Of a stretch of 41,189 nt of DNA, positions 29,340-37,786 are shown in pieces. The notes below the pieces were generated by a model. The model did no database searches. It was not told the origin of the DNA and saw only the letters and a list, made by a program, of their open reading frames with translations. The DNA is taken from positions 1-41,189 of the IMG/VR virus record IMGVR_UViG_3300009149_000093; one strand, given 5' to 3'. Position 1 is the stretch's first letter, and the number at the start of each line of letters is the position of its first letter. Origin of the DNA: a virus. The translations under genes and the position numbers were made by a program.

Positions 29340-32300
29340 TCAATGCGCATCAACCCACCTCTTCGCAACTCCTCCGTCGCTGGTGATTGGAACACTCAAG
29401 GCACCGCTGTCGGCGGTCTCCATGCACTCACCAAGGAAGTCGTAAACGTCATGGGCGATCGGGTCAGGAGCACGGGCCGTCACCTGGTCGTGGACCTGGC
29501 ACGTCATACGCACCTCGTCCCACCGAGGGTCAGACTCCGCACGCTCGAGGATCCCCTGGTGGAAGTTTCGCATGCCGATCTTGAGAAGGTCCTGCGAGCT
29601 CCCGCTGATAATGAACTGGATCCCCTGGGTGATCGCCCGGTAGTCGTTGATCTTCGACTCCTTCATGAGCCGGCGCAGACGACCAGTGATCGACCTCACC
29701 TTCCAGGCATTCCGTTTGAGTTCACGCTCGACCCACTGGTGGAAGTCGACCACGCCGTCGTAGGTGTCGTACCAGCCCTGTAGGAAGGTCCTGGCCTCCC
29801 CGGTCGTCGGAACGTCGGCGTAGGTCCGCAGACGCTTGGGGCCGATCCGGTAGCAGGCTCCGAAGTTAATGTTCTTCGCGATCTGACGCTGGATCCCGAT
29901 TGCGTCCGCGGTGGCCTGGTGAATGTCTACGTGCTGGCACTTGCCCTTCTTCACGAAGGTCTCGCATGCAGAGGGGCAGACCCCTCCGCTCTTGTAGACA
30001 CCCAGCATGATCGGGTCCTCCGACCAGTGGGCCATCATGCGTAGCTCAATCTGCGAGAGGTCACGGTCTACGATTGAGAAGCCCTCGTCCTCGACGAAGC
30101 AGCCACGAATGCTGTCGTGCAGGTTGTCGTAGTCGTCCGGCCTGGGCATGTTCTGCATGTTCGGCCTGGCGCTGTTGTGACTCATGAAACCGTGGGCCTC
30201 GTAGCTGTGGTCCTCCTCGACCTCGATATCCCAAACGTCCTCTACCTGCGCCGGAGCGATTCGGGCAATTCGTGCCCCAGAGCCTCCGCGATCCCCCTCA
30301 CCACGGTAGGCAGCCGCTTGTACACGTCCTCCGTCGTGAACCTGAGCACCCGGTAGCCAAGCTCCTTGGCCTTCTTCTCCTTGCGCTTGTCCCTGCCCTT
30401 GGTGGCCGCGTCCTTCCGGTGCCAGTCCCCGTCCACCTCGACCAACAGCTTCCCCTCCGGCCAGGCGAAGTCCGCCTGCCAGTTCTTGTAGAACGCCAGG
30501 AGACGCCTGTGCTGAATGCCTGCTGCGATCAGAGCACGCGACAGCCTCATTTCTGCCCTGTTGGTGGAGAACGTCAGGTGCCTCCTCTCGACACTTCCCT
30601 GCTCCACAGCGGACCGAAGGGCCGACTCGGCACGCTTCAACCTCGTGGAGAGTGAGATCACCCGCTGGTAGGTCTCTACAAGGACCCCGAAGGACTCCTG
30701 CTCGTCCTCCGGCAGGACACTGATCGCCGGATTGAGAACCTCGAGGGCCTTCATTTCCTCTCCCGAAAGGACCGTCAGCCAGGACAGCGATCCCACCGTG
30801 TTCCTCGCGATCCCGTGGTGGTGCAGATCCACGCTGACCACGGATTCTCCTACCCCCAGACGCGCTGCAATCTGATTGCACGAGAGACCGTCGTCCAGGA
30901 GACCTACGAGCGCCTCCTTCGGGAAGAAGGTCTCCGGCTTGCGCTTTCCCGCGCTGATATGCCGACCCTTCTTGACCGATAGCCGGTCGGAGAACTCCTC
31001 CCCGTAAGCCTGAACCGCTCGCACCATCACCTGGTGAGACACGCCATACACCTGTCGGGCCTCCGACCACGACAGGTTGCTGGCGACGTAGATCCCCTCG
31101 AACGACTCCTTCGAGAGCAGAAACCCCTTGGTCCCCTCTTGCCGAATCCACGTCGGGGAGGAGGGCAGGACCTCGTCCAGGTCCTCGAGCCTCTCCGGTG
31201 TGCCCCGAAACAGGCGCGGGAACTCCCAGCCGTAGATCGCCTTGCAGGTCAACGCAATCCCGTTCGAGAGCCCGTAGTCCGGGATCTTCCACCGAACCGC
31301 CCGCTCGTCCTCCACGAAGATCCGAAGGAACGAGGGCCTGTCGAGCACCCACCTTCGTCCTGGTGTCCCTACGGACTTCCTGAGTCTCACGAACCTCGGC
31401 TCGAATGACCCTGTCGCCGACCCGGAGGTCCTTGAGAGCACGCCACCCACGCTCGGTGAGGAACCTGTGGTCCTTGGTGCAGCGGATCTTGCAGCCATCT
31501 TCGGTCTCCACGTCGAACATGAAGCCCGGACCCTTGTTGGCGAGGTGCAGGATCCGACGCTCACGCCCCCTGTGGGTGACGATAGACACCTGGCGTCCGC
31601 TAAACAACCCGAGTTCTGAGATTCTGATTGAACGTCGATACTGATCGTTTCCTACGCGAACAGAGAGGATCGTCGAGCCGGAGACACAACTCAGCCTCCC
31701 GATCTTCGTCCCCGTCTGGTTGAAGCCCCCGTGGATCCGACCTGTGGGGTTCGTGTTCGCCATGTAGATCAGCTTGTCAATGAACGTGTTCATGGCGACA
31801 CCATGGTGCCGGTACTCGAGCATGTCCTTGATCAGCGGGAACTCATGCTTGAAGAGGGCGAGCACGTCCTTCTTCGTGGAGAGCTCGCCCGAAGCACCGC
31901 GAGGGATCTCACGGTCATTCGCTATGTCGTCGGTAGGGATCCGGCAACGCGCTGCCTCCTCCATGACCTCGTCAGAATCAGGGTCACGAGGCAGCCAGCC
32001 CTCGTCGTAGAGGATCCTCGCTACGTCCTTATCTGAGCCCAGCTTGATATGGCCCATTTGCTCGGTCAGCCTGCGCTCTAGCTTCCCCATGCTCTCGAGG
32101 ACGTTGTTCCGGTGGACCCTACCCAACTGAGGGTCGAACCTCATTCCGGTCAGTTCCATTTCGGCCAGGCAATGGACGAGCGGCATTTCGATCTTGTGGA
32201 ACACGTCGATCACTTCGTCGTCGATCAGGTCCTGCTCGTAGTGATCCCAGAGGGCCCTCGTCCACCGAACGTCCTCCTGCGCGTATTCACCGACAGGCGG

Positions 32301-32771
32301 ACCAAACAAGCCACCCGTCTCGCCGAAGGTGTCCATTTTGTGGCCGAAGTGCTCGAAGACGAGCTTCTTGAGGCCGTACTTGCCTCGGAAGCCCTTCCTC
32401 GGAGAACGGTCCTCATTGACCAGCCAGGACGCGACCATGGTGTCGATCAGCTTGTTCCTGACCCTGTAGCCGCCGTGCTGTCGTAGCCACTTCGTATCGA
32501 AGGACAGGTTGTGGCCGATCATGCTGATCTCGGGGTCCGAGAGTAGCGGCCTCAACTGCTTCATGGTGCGCTGAAAGCTGTGCTCACCGTCCTGTCCGAA
32601 CGCCCAGTACGCCGTCTCGCCGTCCACCTCTACGGCGATCCCTTGGATCTTCCCAGTGTGCGGGTCCAAACTGGCGGTCTTCTTCTGACCCCAGGGCGCG
32701 ATAGTCTCGATATCCAGGGTGAAGACCCCGGCGTCCCGAGCCTTCTTGACGAAGTCCTTTGGGTCAAGCAC
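29340..32771 (-). CDS. polA: Family A DNA polymerase with intein
   Basis: This 1143-codon frame encodes a polymerase split by a 505-residue intein (362-866). N-extein: 3'-5' exonuclease motifs DIE (Asp20, Glu22), GHNLSFD (Asp92) and YAQED (Tyr163, Asp167). C-extein: motif A DLSQIELR, motif B RQIAKNINFG, motif C VHDQV. The spliced product would be about 638 aa, normal for phage Pol I-type enzymes. The intein interrupts RLS/SARPNMQNMP, the conserved template-contact segment. Odd features are HDQ instead of HDE in motif C and Tyr-Arg instead of Tyr-Gly after the O-helix. GTG start with GGAGATC, overlapping the upstream stop by eight bases. Confidence 0.95.
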   Translation of the reverse strand: MLDPKDFVKKARDAGVFTLDIETIAPWGQKKTASLDPHTGKIQGIAVEVDGETAYWAFGQDGEHSFQRTMKQLRPLLSDPEISMIGHNLSFDTKWLRQHGGYRVRNKLIDTMVASWLVNEDRSPRKGFRGKYGLKKLVFEHFGHKMDTFGETGGLFGPPVGEYAQEDVRWTRALWDHYEQDLIDDEVIDVFHKIEMPLVHCLAEMELTGMRFDPQLGRVHRNNVLESMGKLERRLTEQMGHIKLGSDKDVARILYDEGWLPRDPDSDEVMEEAARCRIPTDDIANDREIPRGASGELSTKKDVLALFKHEFPLIKDMLEYRHHGVAMNTFIDKLIYMANTNPTGRIHGGFNQTGTKIGRLSCVSGSTILSVRVGNDQYRRSIRISELGLFSGRQVSIVTHRGRERRILHLANKGPGFMFDVETEDGCKIRCTKDHRFLTERGWRALKDLRVGDRVIRAEVRETQEVRRDTRTKVGARQALVPSDLRGGRAGGSVEDPGLRALERDCVDLQGDLRLGVPAPVSGHTGEARGPGRGPALLPDVDSARGDQGVSALEGVVRGDLRRQQPVVVGGPTGVWRVSPGDGASGSGLRGGVLRPAIGQEGSAYQRGKAQAGDLLPEGGARRSPGRRSLVQSDCSASGGRRIRGQRGSAPPRDREEHGGIAVLADGPFGRGNEGPRGSQSGDQCPAGGRAGVLRGPCRDLPAGDLTLHEVEACRVGPSVRCGAGKCREEAPDVLHQQGRNEAVACSDRSRHSAQASPGVLQELAGGLRLAGGEAVGRGGRGLAPEGRGHQGQGQAQGEEGQGAWLPGAQVHDGGRVQAAAYRGEGDRGGSGARIARIAPAQVEDVWDIEVEEDHSYEAHGFMSHNSARPNMQNMPRPDDYDNLHDSIRGCFVEDEGFSIVDRDLSQIELRMMAHWSEDPIMLGVYKSGGVCPSACETFVKKGKCQHVDIHQATADAIGIQRQIAKNINFGACYRIGPKRLRTYADVPTTGEARTFLQGWYDTYDGVVDFHQWVERELKRNAWKVRSITGRLRRLMKESKINDYRAITQGIQFIISGSSQDLLKIGMRNFHQGILERAESDPRWDEVRMTCQVHDQVTARAPDPIAHDVYDFLGECMETADSGALSVPITSDGGVAKRWVDAH
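30242..31390 (-). CDS. Vsr/DUF559-like homing endonuclease nested in the intein, out of frame
   Basis: This frame is offset by one base from the polymerase frame. The C-terminal 100 residues have the Vsr/DUF559 endonuclease pattern: a leading helix (EMRLSRALIAAGI), DFAWPEGKLLVEVDGDWH with the catalytic Asp and the E-V-D segment, a basic helix with R-D-K-R, and an RVLRFT strand. Upstream are two HTH-like DNA-binding modules (EARQVYGVSHQVMVRA; SCNQIAARLGVGESVVSVDL). The stop at 30242-30244 lies where the C-intein coding resumes. GTG 31390 (CCGAGG just upstream, short spacing) is a tentative start; frameshifting from the N-intein is an alternative. A palindrome (30865-30881) is inside. Confidence 0.82.
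   Translation of the reverse strand: MRLRKSVGTPGRRWVLDRPSFLRIFVEDERAVRWKIPDYGLSNGIALTCKAIYGWEFPRLFRGTPERLEDLDEVLPSSPTWIRQEGTKGFLLSKESFEGIYVASNLSWSEARQVYGVSHQVMVRAVQAYGEEFSDRLSVKKGRHISAGKRKPETFFPKEALVGLLDDGLSCNQIAARLGVGESVVSVDLHHHGIARNTVGSLSWLTVLSGEEMKALEVLNPAISVLPEDEQESFGVLVETYQRVISLSTRLKRAESALRSAVEQGSVERRHLTFSTNRAEMRLSRALIAAGIQHRRLLAFYKNWQADFAWPEGKLLVEVDGDWHRKDAATKGRDKRKEKKAKELGYRVLRFTTEDVYKRLPTVVRGIAEALGHELPESLRRR
30865..30881. repeat. 17-bp palindrome, one mismatch
   Basis: CTGCAATC-T-GATTGCAC; only the outermost left base differs. It lies in the nested endonuclease, at the start of the second HTH. Confidence 0.75.
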
Positions 32772-33195
32772 CTGCGATCTCCTCCACCAACGGCTGGACC
32801 ACGTTGATCGCCTTGCCGCCTTCGATCCAGATCTTCGAGTCGTTGAGGGGGTAGGGGAAGTCGAAGAAGGCCATGAGCAGTTCTACGAGCGACGGGTTGG
32901 GCAGCATGTCGTCCTCCTCCATTGTCGGCGACCAGACACTGACGGACAGGTGGAGGAACTTCCCGCCGGGCTGGTCCTCGATCGAGAGGACCATGCGAAC
33001 CACGTAGTCAGGTTCCGCCGGGCAGCACGCGAGTTCACGGCGGTAGGTAGGGATCTCTCCGACTGCCGGGTGCGCTCCGCTGGCCATGCGGAGAATGGTG
33101 CCGGTGTCCACAACGTGGGCATGGGCGTAGTCACGGAGGGAGGCTAGCTCTACTTGCTCCTCGGGACCAAACATGAAGGCTCTGATCTTGGGCAT
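32764..33195 (-). CDS. Hypothetical protein, about 143 aa
   Basis: A mixed alpha/beta protein with a central SVSVWSPTMEEDDM strand-turn and an acidic middle. No family recognised. ATG 33195 is chosen; a GTG at 33204 would add three residues, and neither has a strong SD. The stop overlaps the polymerase GTG by eight bases, so the two are probably translated together. Confidence 0.6.
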   Translation of the reverse strand: MPKIRAFMFGPEEQVELASLRDYAHAHVVDTGTILRMASGAHPAVGEIPTYRRELACCPAEPDYVVRMVLSIEDQPGGKFLHLSVSVWSPTMEEDDMLPNPSLVELLMAFFDFPYPLNDSKIWIEGGKAINVVQPLVEEIAGA

Positions 33196-33245
33196 TGGAC
33201 TCACTACAGGGTTGGCGGTTACCGAACGAAACCGGGCGAGCAGCC

Positions 33246-33262
33246 ATGCAATCCGATTGCAC
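33246..33262. repeat. 17-bp palindrome, one mismatch
   Basis: ATGCAATC-C-GATTGCAC in the 99-base gap between the gp32-like gene and the 32764-33195 gene. Confidence 0.75.
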
Positions 33263-33294
33263 GACCACTCGCCCGGCAGGAGAGACTGTTCTCG

Positions 33295-34071
33295 CTAGTA
33301 GCTGACGCCCTTCTTCTTAGAGCGGTGCCCACCCTTGCTGCTGCTGCTGCGACCCCGCTTCTTGTCCTTGCTGGGGGCGCCAAGGACCGAGCAGACGGCC
33401 TCCAACTCGTCGATCGTCTTGGGCGCGAAGATCTCCTCGTAAGGGAGCATTTCGAGGAGGTTCTCGGCCTCCTCCTCAGCCCCGTCCCAATCCTGCTCAG
33501 CCAGTTGCTCCATGACCTCGGCGAACTCCTCCTCGAGCTCTTCGCGGGTCCAGAGCTTCCGCTTCTTCCAGTCGTCGCCAATGTTGGCGGCGTCGCCGGA
33601 GGACCGGAGGATTCGATACTCGACTCCGTAGAGGTCACGGGGATCCTCCGCCTCGTCACCGTCTTCCTGCGCCCACAGCTCGAAACGCCCGAGCATTTCG
33701 TTCTTGGCGATCACGAGCTGTCGTCGTCCCTTGTTCGGTCCGTTCTTGGTGTTGAACGGGGTCGTGTTCAGCACGGTCATGGCGCCGGCCCAATAGGCCC
33801 GGTACTCACCGTGCTCGCACAGAGGGCAGCGGTCTTCGATCTCGTTGAGAGACAGGCAGGTGAACCAGTTCTTCCAGTCGTTGTTGATCTTGCACTGGTG
33901 CTCGTAGAACCCAACGGGCTCGCCTTGGTGAAGGACGATCACGTTGTTCGCGTCCTCCTTAGGGTCAGGCTTCTCGCCGTCAGGAGGGGCGGGGATCCAC
34001 AGGCGATTCTGGAAAGTCTTCTTGGGCAGATTCGGCTTGTCGCCGAAGCCCTTCTTCAAAAATGAACCCAT
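33295..34071 (-). CDS. Probable ssDNA-binding protein (gp32-like)
   Basis: This 258-aa protein has a basic N-terminus, a central domain with a probable zinc site (His58, Cys60, Cys72, Cys82, Cys85, His87, in CPLCEHG) and a C-terminal region rich in acidic residues and then Lys/Ser. This combination is seen in T4 gp32-type ssDNA-binding proteins, which coat ssDNA and recruit replication partners. The zinc spacing is not identical to gp32, so the call is moderate. It has its own strong promoter and leader hairpin, consistent with a protein needed in large amounts. ATG with GAAGGAG. Confidence 0.6.
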   Translation of the reverse strand: MGSFLKKGFGDKPNLPKKTFQNRLWIPAPPDGEKPDPKEDANNVIVLHQGEPVGFYEHQCKINNDWKNWFTCLSLNEIEDRCPLCEHGEYRAYWAGAMTVLNTTPFNTKNGPNKGRRQLVIAKNEMLGRFELWAQEDGDEAEDPRDLYGVEYRILRSSGDAANIGDDWKKRKLWTREELEEEFAEVMEQLAEQDWDGAEEEAENLLEMLPYEEIFAPKTIDELEAVCSVLGAPSKDKKRGRSSSSKGGHRSKKKGVSY

Positions 34072-34115
34072 AGCGGGATCTCCTTCAATGCTGCGCTCTT
34101 ACGCGCGAGGGGTTT

Positions 34116-34140
34116 TGGGCACGGTGTCCTACCGTGCCCA
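34116..34140 (-). promoter_or_regulatory. 5'-leader hairpin, perfect 10-bp stem
   Basis: TGGGCACGGT pairs with ACCGTGCCCA around a five-base loop, at the predicted 5' end of the gp32-like mRNA. Confidence 0.75.
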
Positions 34141-34144
34141 CGGG

Positions 34145-34174
34145 GTTATAGATCGACCACCCGGAGCCTGTCCG
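34145..34174 (-). promoter_or_regulatory. Conserved phage promoter, copy 3
   Basis: Minus strand CGGACA-18 bp-TATAAC upstream of the gp32-like gene. The base before TCTATAAC is A instead of G. Confidence 0.8.
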
Positions 34175-34204
34175 GGGAATCTTTTGGCGCTCTCCGACCG
34201 GTCC

Positions 34205-36352
34205 TTAGCGGGCCTTGACGGTGCGCTTCTTGAAGTAGCTGCTGACCTTGGCGTATCCGCCGGACACCAGGTCGTCCAAGCTGTGAAACACGGTGTTGTC
34301 GTCGTAGTACTGGGACACGGCGCTGCTCTGAATGCCGATCCCGACCGTCTGGATCCCGGCCTTCTCGGCCTTCTTCACCGCGAACTTGAGGTGACGACGG
34401 ATCTCGGACTGGTTGCACTCACAGGCTGCTGGGAACCCGTCGCTGAGCACGATCATGCGCAGGTCCTGCTCCCGACGAACTGCCAGACGACGCGCAGCCC
34501 ACATGACTGCCTCTCCGTCCACGTTCTGCGAGAGGCCCACCTCAGCCGCGCGCACGAAGCTGTGCTTGCACTGGGCGAACCGCTTGTCGAAGGGCTTGAT
34601 AATCACGTGCTTCAGCGGCTCCCACCGCGAGAACGTCCCGCGGAGGTCAATTCCCGACCCGGCTGCCCCGGTCGCATAGCCGGTGGTGAACCCGACCACC
34701 TCGTTGGGAATGTCCAGGAGCTCGCAGGCTTCGCTGAAAGCCATGGCAAGCTGGAGGGCCAGCTTGACCCTCGGCCCGCTCATGCTCCCCGAGAGATCCA
34801 CGACCATCATCATGGCGGTGTCGATCTTCGATTGGATCAGCTTCTTCCTGAAGATCGAGCCGACACCAACACCCACGCGGGACAACCTCGCCGGGTCAAC
34901 CCGACCGCTGTCCTGGAACCTGCGCCACCTCTTGCCTCGACCTTGCAGGTCCATCATGAGCTTGGTGCGCAAGAACGCCACGCGCTTGCGAACGTCCCCA
35001 TACCAGGAAGCCGTCATGTCGGAGGGGGTGTTCTCGACCTCAATGATCTCGTCGTTCTCCGTGAACGCCAGATAGGGGCGACCGGCCTTGCGGTGCAGCC
35101 CCTTCATGTTGACCTCGATCTTTCCCCCCATGGCCTCGGACATGCTGGCCTCTTTGGCCTTCTCCCCCGCCTTCCTCAGAAGCTCCTCGGCCTCCGACAC
35201 GCTCATGGCGTCAGGAGCTTCATACTGGTCGCCTTCCTCCTCAGCGTCCCAGGTCCCCTTGGTCTTAGCCCCTCCCTCCTTGGTCTCACGGCCTTCCTCG
35301 TCGGCGTCGAACTTCTTGCGCTTCTCCTTGCCGTGCTTGGTGCTGTCAGAGTCTTGCTCCCGCACCTCGTCAGAAGGATCGAAGTCGTCGTCCTCAGCAA
35401 AGACAGCGTCCTCCTCCTCGTCTTCCCCCTCCTCGTCTTCCCCCTCCTCGGAGTCTCCGTCTTCTCCGTCTTCTCCGTCTTCTCCGTCTTCTCCGTCTTC
35501 CTCCTCGTCGTCTTCGTCTTCTTCCTCGTCTTCCTCCTCGTCTCCAGAGCCGCCACCGCCGGAGCCGTCAGTCTCCGCGTCCTCAGACTCCTCGTCGTCA
35601 GGATCAGGAGGCGCTCCGCCCCCTCCCCCACCACCTTCCGGGTCGTCGTCTTCGTCCTCGTCGTCAGGTGGTTCACCACCACCGCCGGGAGAAGGCGGGG
35701 GAGTTGGTGGCTCGACCAGGTAGTCCTTCCAGACCTTGTAGATCTGTCCGGCCCGACTGACCGCGTCGACAGTGCTGGAGAGCTTGGTCAGGTCGCCAAG
35801 GTGCTTGTCCACCTCGTCAAGGAGATCGCCGACCTCCTTGTCACCTCGGACGAAGTCCAGGGCCTCGGTCTTGGTCTTGCCTTCGGAGAGTTGACCGATA
35901 GCAATGATCGCCTTTCCGATCTGACCAGCCTTGCCCTCCGCCTCCATGGCGGTGAGCCTGGCCTCAAACTCGTCACGAACAAGGTTCCGCGCCAGGTCCA
36001 TGTTGACCCGGCACCCGTGCAGAGCCTCGCCCATGAGCCTGTTGGTCCTGCCCTCCTCGAGGCTCTGTGCGATCACGAACTCCGCTGCGCTCTTGATCCC
36101 CTTCCCCGCTGACGGGTCGGTGTGGATCAACGTCCCGGTCTTGGAGTCGACATACCCTCGGACGATATCGAAAGTGTCCTTCGGTATCTCCTCAGGCATG
36201 GGCGGGAGGTGGATCACACCCCCCTCCAGGTCCACGCTCGGGCTCCCGCTGTCCCACACAATCTTCACGCTCTTGTCGGCAAGCCCGTAAGCCACCGACT
36301 CCTGCGCGGAAAGCAGCTCCATGCGCTGCCTTCCAACAATCTTGTCGCTCAT
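34205..36352 (-). CDS. CobT-like VWA protein
   Basis: Layout of the 715 aa: an N-terminal domain (1-210), a long acidic/glycine/proline linker (about 214-330), a middle domain, and a C-terminal von Willebrand A domain with MIDAS motif DLSGS (519-523) and a later LSDG loop. This matches the CobT/ChlD-type partner of a MoxR/CobS AAA+ ATPase, which is the gene directly upstream (36419-37786). In phages CobS/CobT pairs are common and their substrate is unknown; a cobaltochelatase role is unlikely here because no CobN is seen. The linker holds a 9-bp tandem repeat. ATG with GAGAGGAC about eight bases upstream. Confidence 0.85.
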   Translation of the reverse strand: MSDKIVGRQRMELLSAQESVAYGLADKSVKIVWDSGSPSVDLEGGVIHLPPMPEEIPKDTFDIVRGYVDSKTGTLIHTDPSAGKGIKSAAEFVIAQSLEEGRTNRLMGEALHGCRVNMDLARNLVRDEFEARLTAMEAEGKAGQIGKAIIAIGQLSEGKTKTEALDFVRGDKEVGDLLDEVDKHLGDLTKLSSTVDAVSRAGQIYKVWKDYLVEPPTPPPSPGGGGEPPDDEDEDDDPEGGGGGGGAPPDPDDEESEDAETDGSGGGGSGDEEEDEEEDEDDEEEDGEDGEDGEDGEDGDSEEGEDEEGEDEEEDAVFAEDDDFDPSDEVREQDSDSTKHGKEKRKKFDADEEGRETKEGGAKTKGTWDAEEEGDQYEAPDAMSVSEAEELLRKAGEKAKEASMSEAMGGKIEVNMKGLHRKAGRPYLAFTENDEIIEVENTPSDMTASWYGDVRKRVAFLRTKLMMDLQGRGKRWRRFQDSGRVDPARLSRVGVGVGSIFRKKLIQSKIDTAMMMVVDLSGSMSGPRVKLALQLAMAFSEACELLDIPNEVVGFTTGYATGAAGSGIDLRGTFSRWEPLKHVIIKPFDKRFAQCKHSFVRAAEVGLSQNVDGEAVMWAARRLAVRREQDLRMIVLSDGFPAACECNQSEIRRHLKFAVKKAEKAGIQTVGIGIQSSAVSQYYDDNTVFHSLDDLVSGGYAKVSSYFKKRTVKAR
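35457..35501 (-). repeat. 9-bp tandem repeat in the acidic linker
   Basis: Five units of CCGTCTTCT (plus strand; the last ends CC) encode a Gly-Glu-Asp run in the CobT-like protein. Confidence 0.8.
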
Positions 36353-36392
36353 ACCAATGTCCTCTCTGTGCCGGCGCTCTCCGGCCGTTGGT

Positions 36393-36405
36393 GGGCGTTT
36401 CGCCC
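36393..36405 (-). promoter_or_regulatory. Leader hairpin GGGCG-TTT-CGCCC
   Basis: The same 13-mer hairpin as in the sigma-factor leader, in the 66-base gap before the CobT-like start. It may stop read-through from the AAA+ gene or tune translation. Confidence 0.5.
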
Positions 36406-36418
36406 CCGTTGGTTGCGT

Positions 36419-37786
36419 CTAGTGCTTCAGCTTCTTGGTGTCGATCGTGGTTCCGTACACCCGCTGGTACATCTCAGCCAGTGCGATCCGATCCTCCTCA
36501 GGGACGCGGTTGAGAACGCAGTCAATGAAGCCGTCCTCAGCCTCGTCGCCGTCCACAATGGACAGCGCCCAGTTCATGGTCTTGCGCACGCTGAACGTGC
36601 TGTTCAGCTTCCGCTCGTCCGTGAACCCCTTGCGAGCCAGGTCAGCGACCTTGACGATCTTCTTGGCCTCCTCGAGGTTGATCCCCGTCCGCTTCTGGAG
36701 GATCTGGGCCTCGTAACGGGGCGGCGGGTAACCCAGGAAGTACACCCGGTCGAACCTGTCCAGGAAGGACTCGTTCAGAATGTTGGCCCCACGGTAAAGG
36801 CCCGTCTCGTCGCCACGTCCCAGGGTGTTCGCGGTGGCCACCACCAGGAACTTGCTCTCGAAGGTCTCCACGACCTCCACGACCTTGTCGCTGTCCTCCG
36901 GGTCGGCCTTCTTGACCGACCGCTCCTCGTCAGCCCAGGGCTTCAGGTGCAGCGGGTTACCCTCCTCGTCGTTGACCCCGTCGCAGACCACGTCCTTGGG
37001 GTAAGCAGGTGCGCCCTCAAGGGCACGCTGCAAGCAGGACAACACCTCAGGCGCTGCCATGTCCACCTCGTTAATGATCAACGGGATCTTCCGCAGCATG
37101 GCGTCACCGGCAGGTCCCCAGCGGAAGTAGGTGCTCCCGTCCTTCAGTTCCTTCGATCCCCAGAAGTCGTCCTTGCTCATGTCGCCGTTGAGGCTCATGA
37201 CCATGGGCTCGGTACCGAGTTCCTCTTGGATAAGGATCTCGGCCAGGGTGGTCTTGCCGGAGCCGGTCGGCCCCACAATCAGGATCTTCCTGCGGTGGGA
37301 GATTGACCTGCGGATCTTCGTGGCCTCCGGTGGCATCCAGTGGAAGGGCGTGCCGGAAGGCAGCAGGTGCTTAGGCTCGGCGGGCTCCGCCAGGGCCTTG
37401 GCACCTCCAGGGATCTCCACCGCGATAAACACCGTCTCCTTGCTCTTGGCGGTGATCATGAGGCCGTGGAGCGAACCGAGGTGCGCCACAATGAAGGGCT
37501 TTTTGAACTCCTTCGGCGTGACCCCCTTGGCGTCCAACTCAGCCTTGGACCACCTCTTCTGCGCCTTGAACAGCCCGGCGATCTTGTTCACCAGGTCGAT
37601 CTCAGCCTTCAATTTTGGACTCATAGTTGTCGTGCTCACTTCGTCAGTCTCCTCGGTCACCGTTTCGGTGCCGTCTTCGTCTTTGCTGCTCGGGGACTTC
37701 CCGACAGCCACCGGGACTTTTCCCGGCTCGACCAGGATTGCCTTACCGTCGGCGATCCCGGCCAATGCTAATGCGTACTCGTTCAC
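36419..37786 (-). CDS. MoxR/CobS-family AAA+ ATPase
   Basis: Walker A GPTGSGKTT (172-180), Walker B LIINEVD (236-242), sensor 1 VVATANT (about 315-321), then FLDRF with an arginine-finger context and a helical lid. The 150-residue N-terminal extension is acidic and unassigned. MoxR/CobS ATPases act as hexameric remodelling machines together with VWA partners; the partner is the next gene. GTG start with GGGAG. Two conserved promoters and an alternative hairpin that can pair with the start codon precede it. Confidence 0.88.
   Translation of the reverse strand: MNEYALALAGIADGKAILVEPGKVPVAVGKSPSSKDEDGTETVTEETDEVSTTTMSPKLKAEIDLVNKIAGLFKAQKRWSKAELDAKGVTPKEFKKPFIVAHLGSLHGLMITAKSKETVFIAVEIPGGAKALAEPAEPKHLLPSGTPFHWMPPEATKIRRSISHRRKILIVGPTGSGKTTLAEILIQEELGTEPMVMSLNGDMSKDDFWGSKELKDGSTYFRWGPAGDAMLRKIPLIINEVDMAAPEVLSCLQRALEGAPAYPKDVVCDGVNDEEGNPLHLKPWADEERSVKKADPEDSDKVVEVVETFESKFLVVATANTLGRGDETGLYRGANILNESFLDRFDRVYFLGYPPPRYEAQILQKRTGINLEEAKKIVKVADLARKGFTDERKLNSTFSVRKTMNWALSIVDGDEAEDGFIDCVLNRVPEEDRIALAEMYQRVYGTTIDTKKLKH

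Larger units (their letters stand above)
30174..31688 (-). mobile_element. Intein in DNA polymerase
   Basis: In the polymerase frame the element begins with Cys (block A CVSGST), has block B (CTKDHRF followed by LKDLRVGDRV) and ends with block F/G (VWDIEVEEDHSYEAHGF, then SHN) before the extein Ser. These are complete splicing motifs, so self-splicing is expected. Between about 31420 and 30280 the same frame is glycine/arginine-rich and looks non-coding, because a homing endonuclease is encoded there in the shifted frame. The intein frame has no stop through this stretch, so translation can continue to the C-intein. Confidence 0.93.

Noticed and set aside
30280-31420. Polymerase-frame translation across the intein centre as real protein
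   Set aside because: The frame is open but Gly/Arg-rich without protein-like pattern; the +1 frame encodes the recognisable endonuclease.
21274-35501. Short tandem repeats as a CRISPR array
   Set aside because: The 9- and 12-bp units are contiguous, have no spacers and encode acidic residue runs in frame.
33944-36112. 722-codon plus-strand open frame
   Set aside because: It is antisense to the CobT-like gene; its leucine/valine/serine-rich composition mirrors the acidic codons of the real gene.
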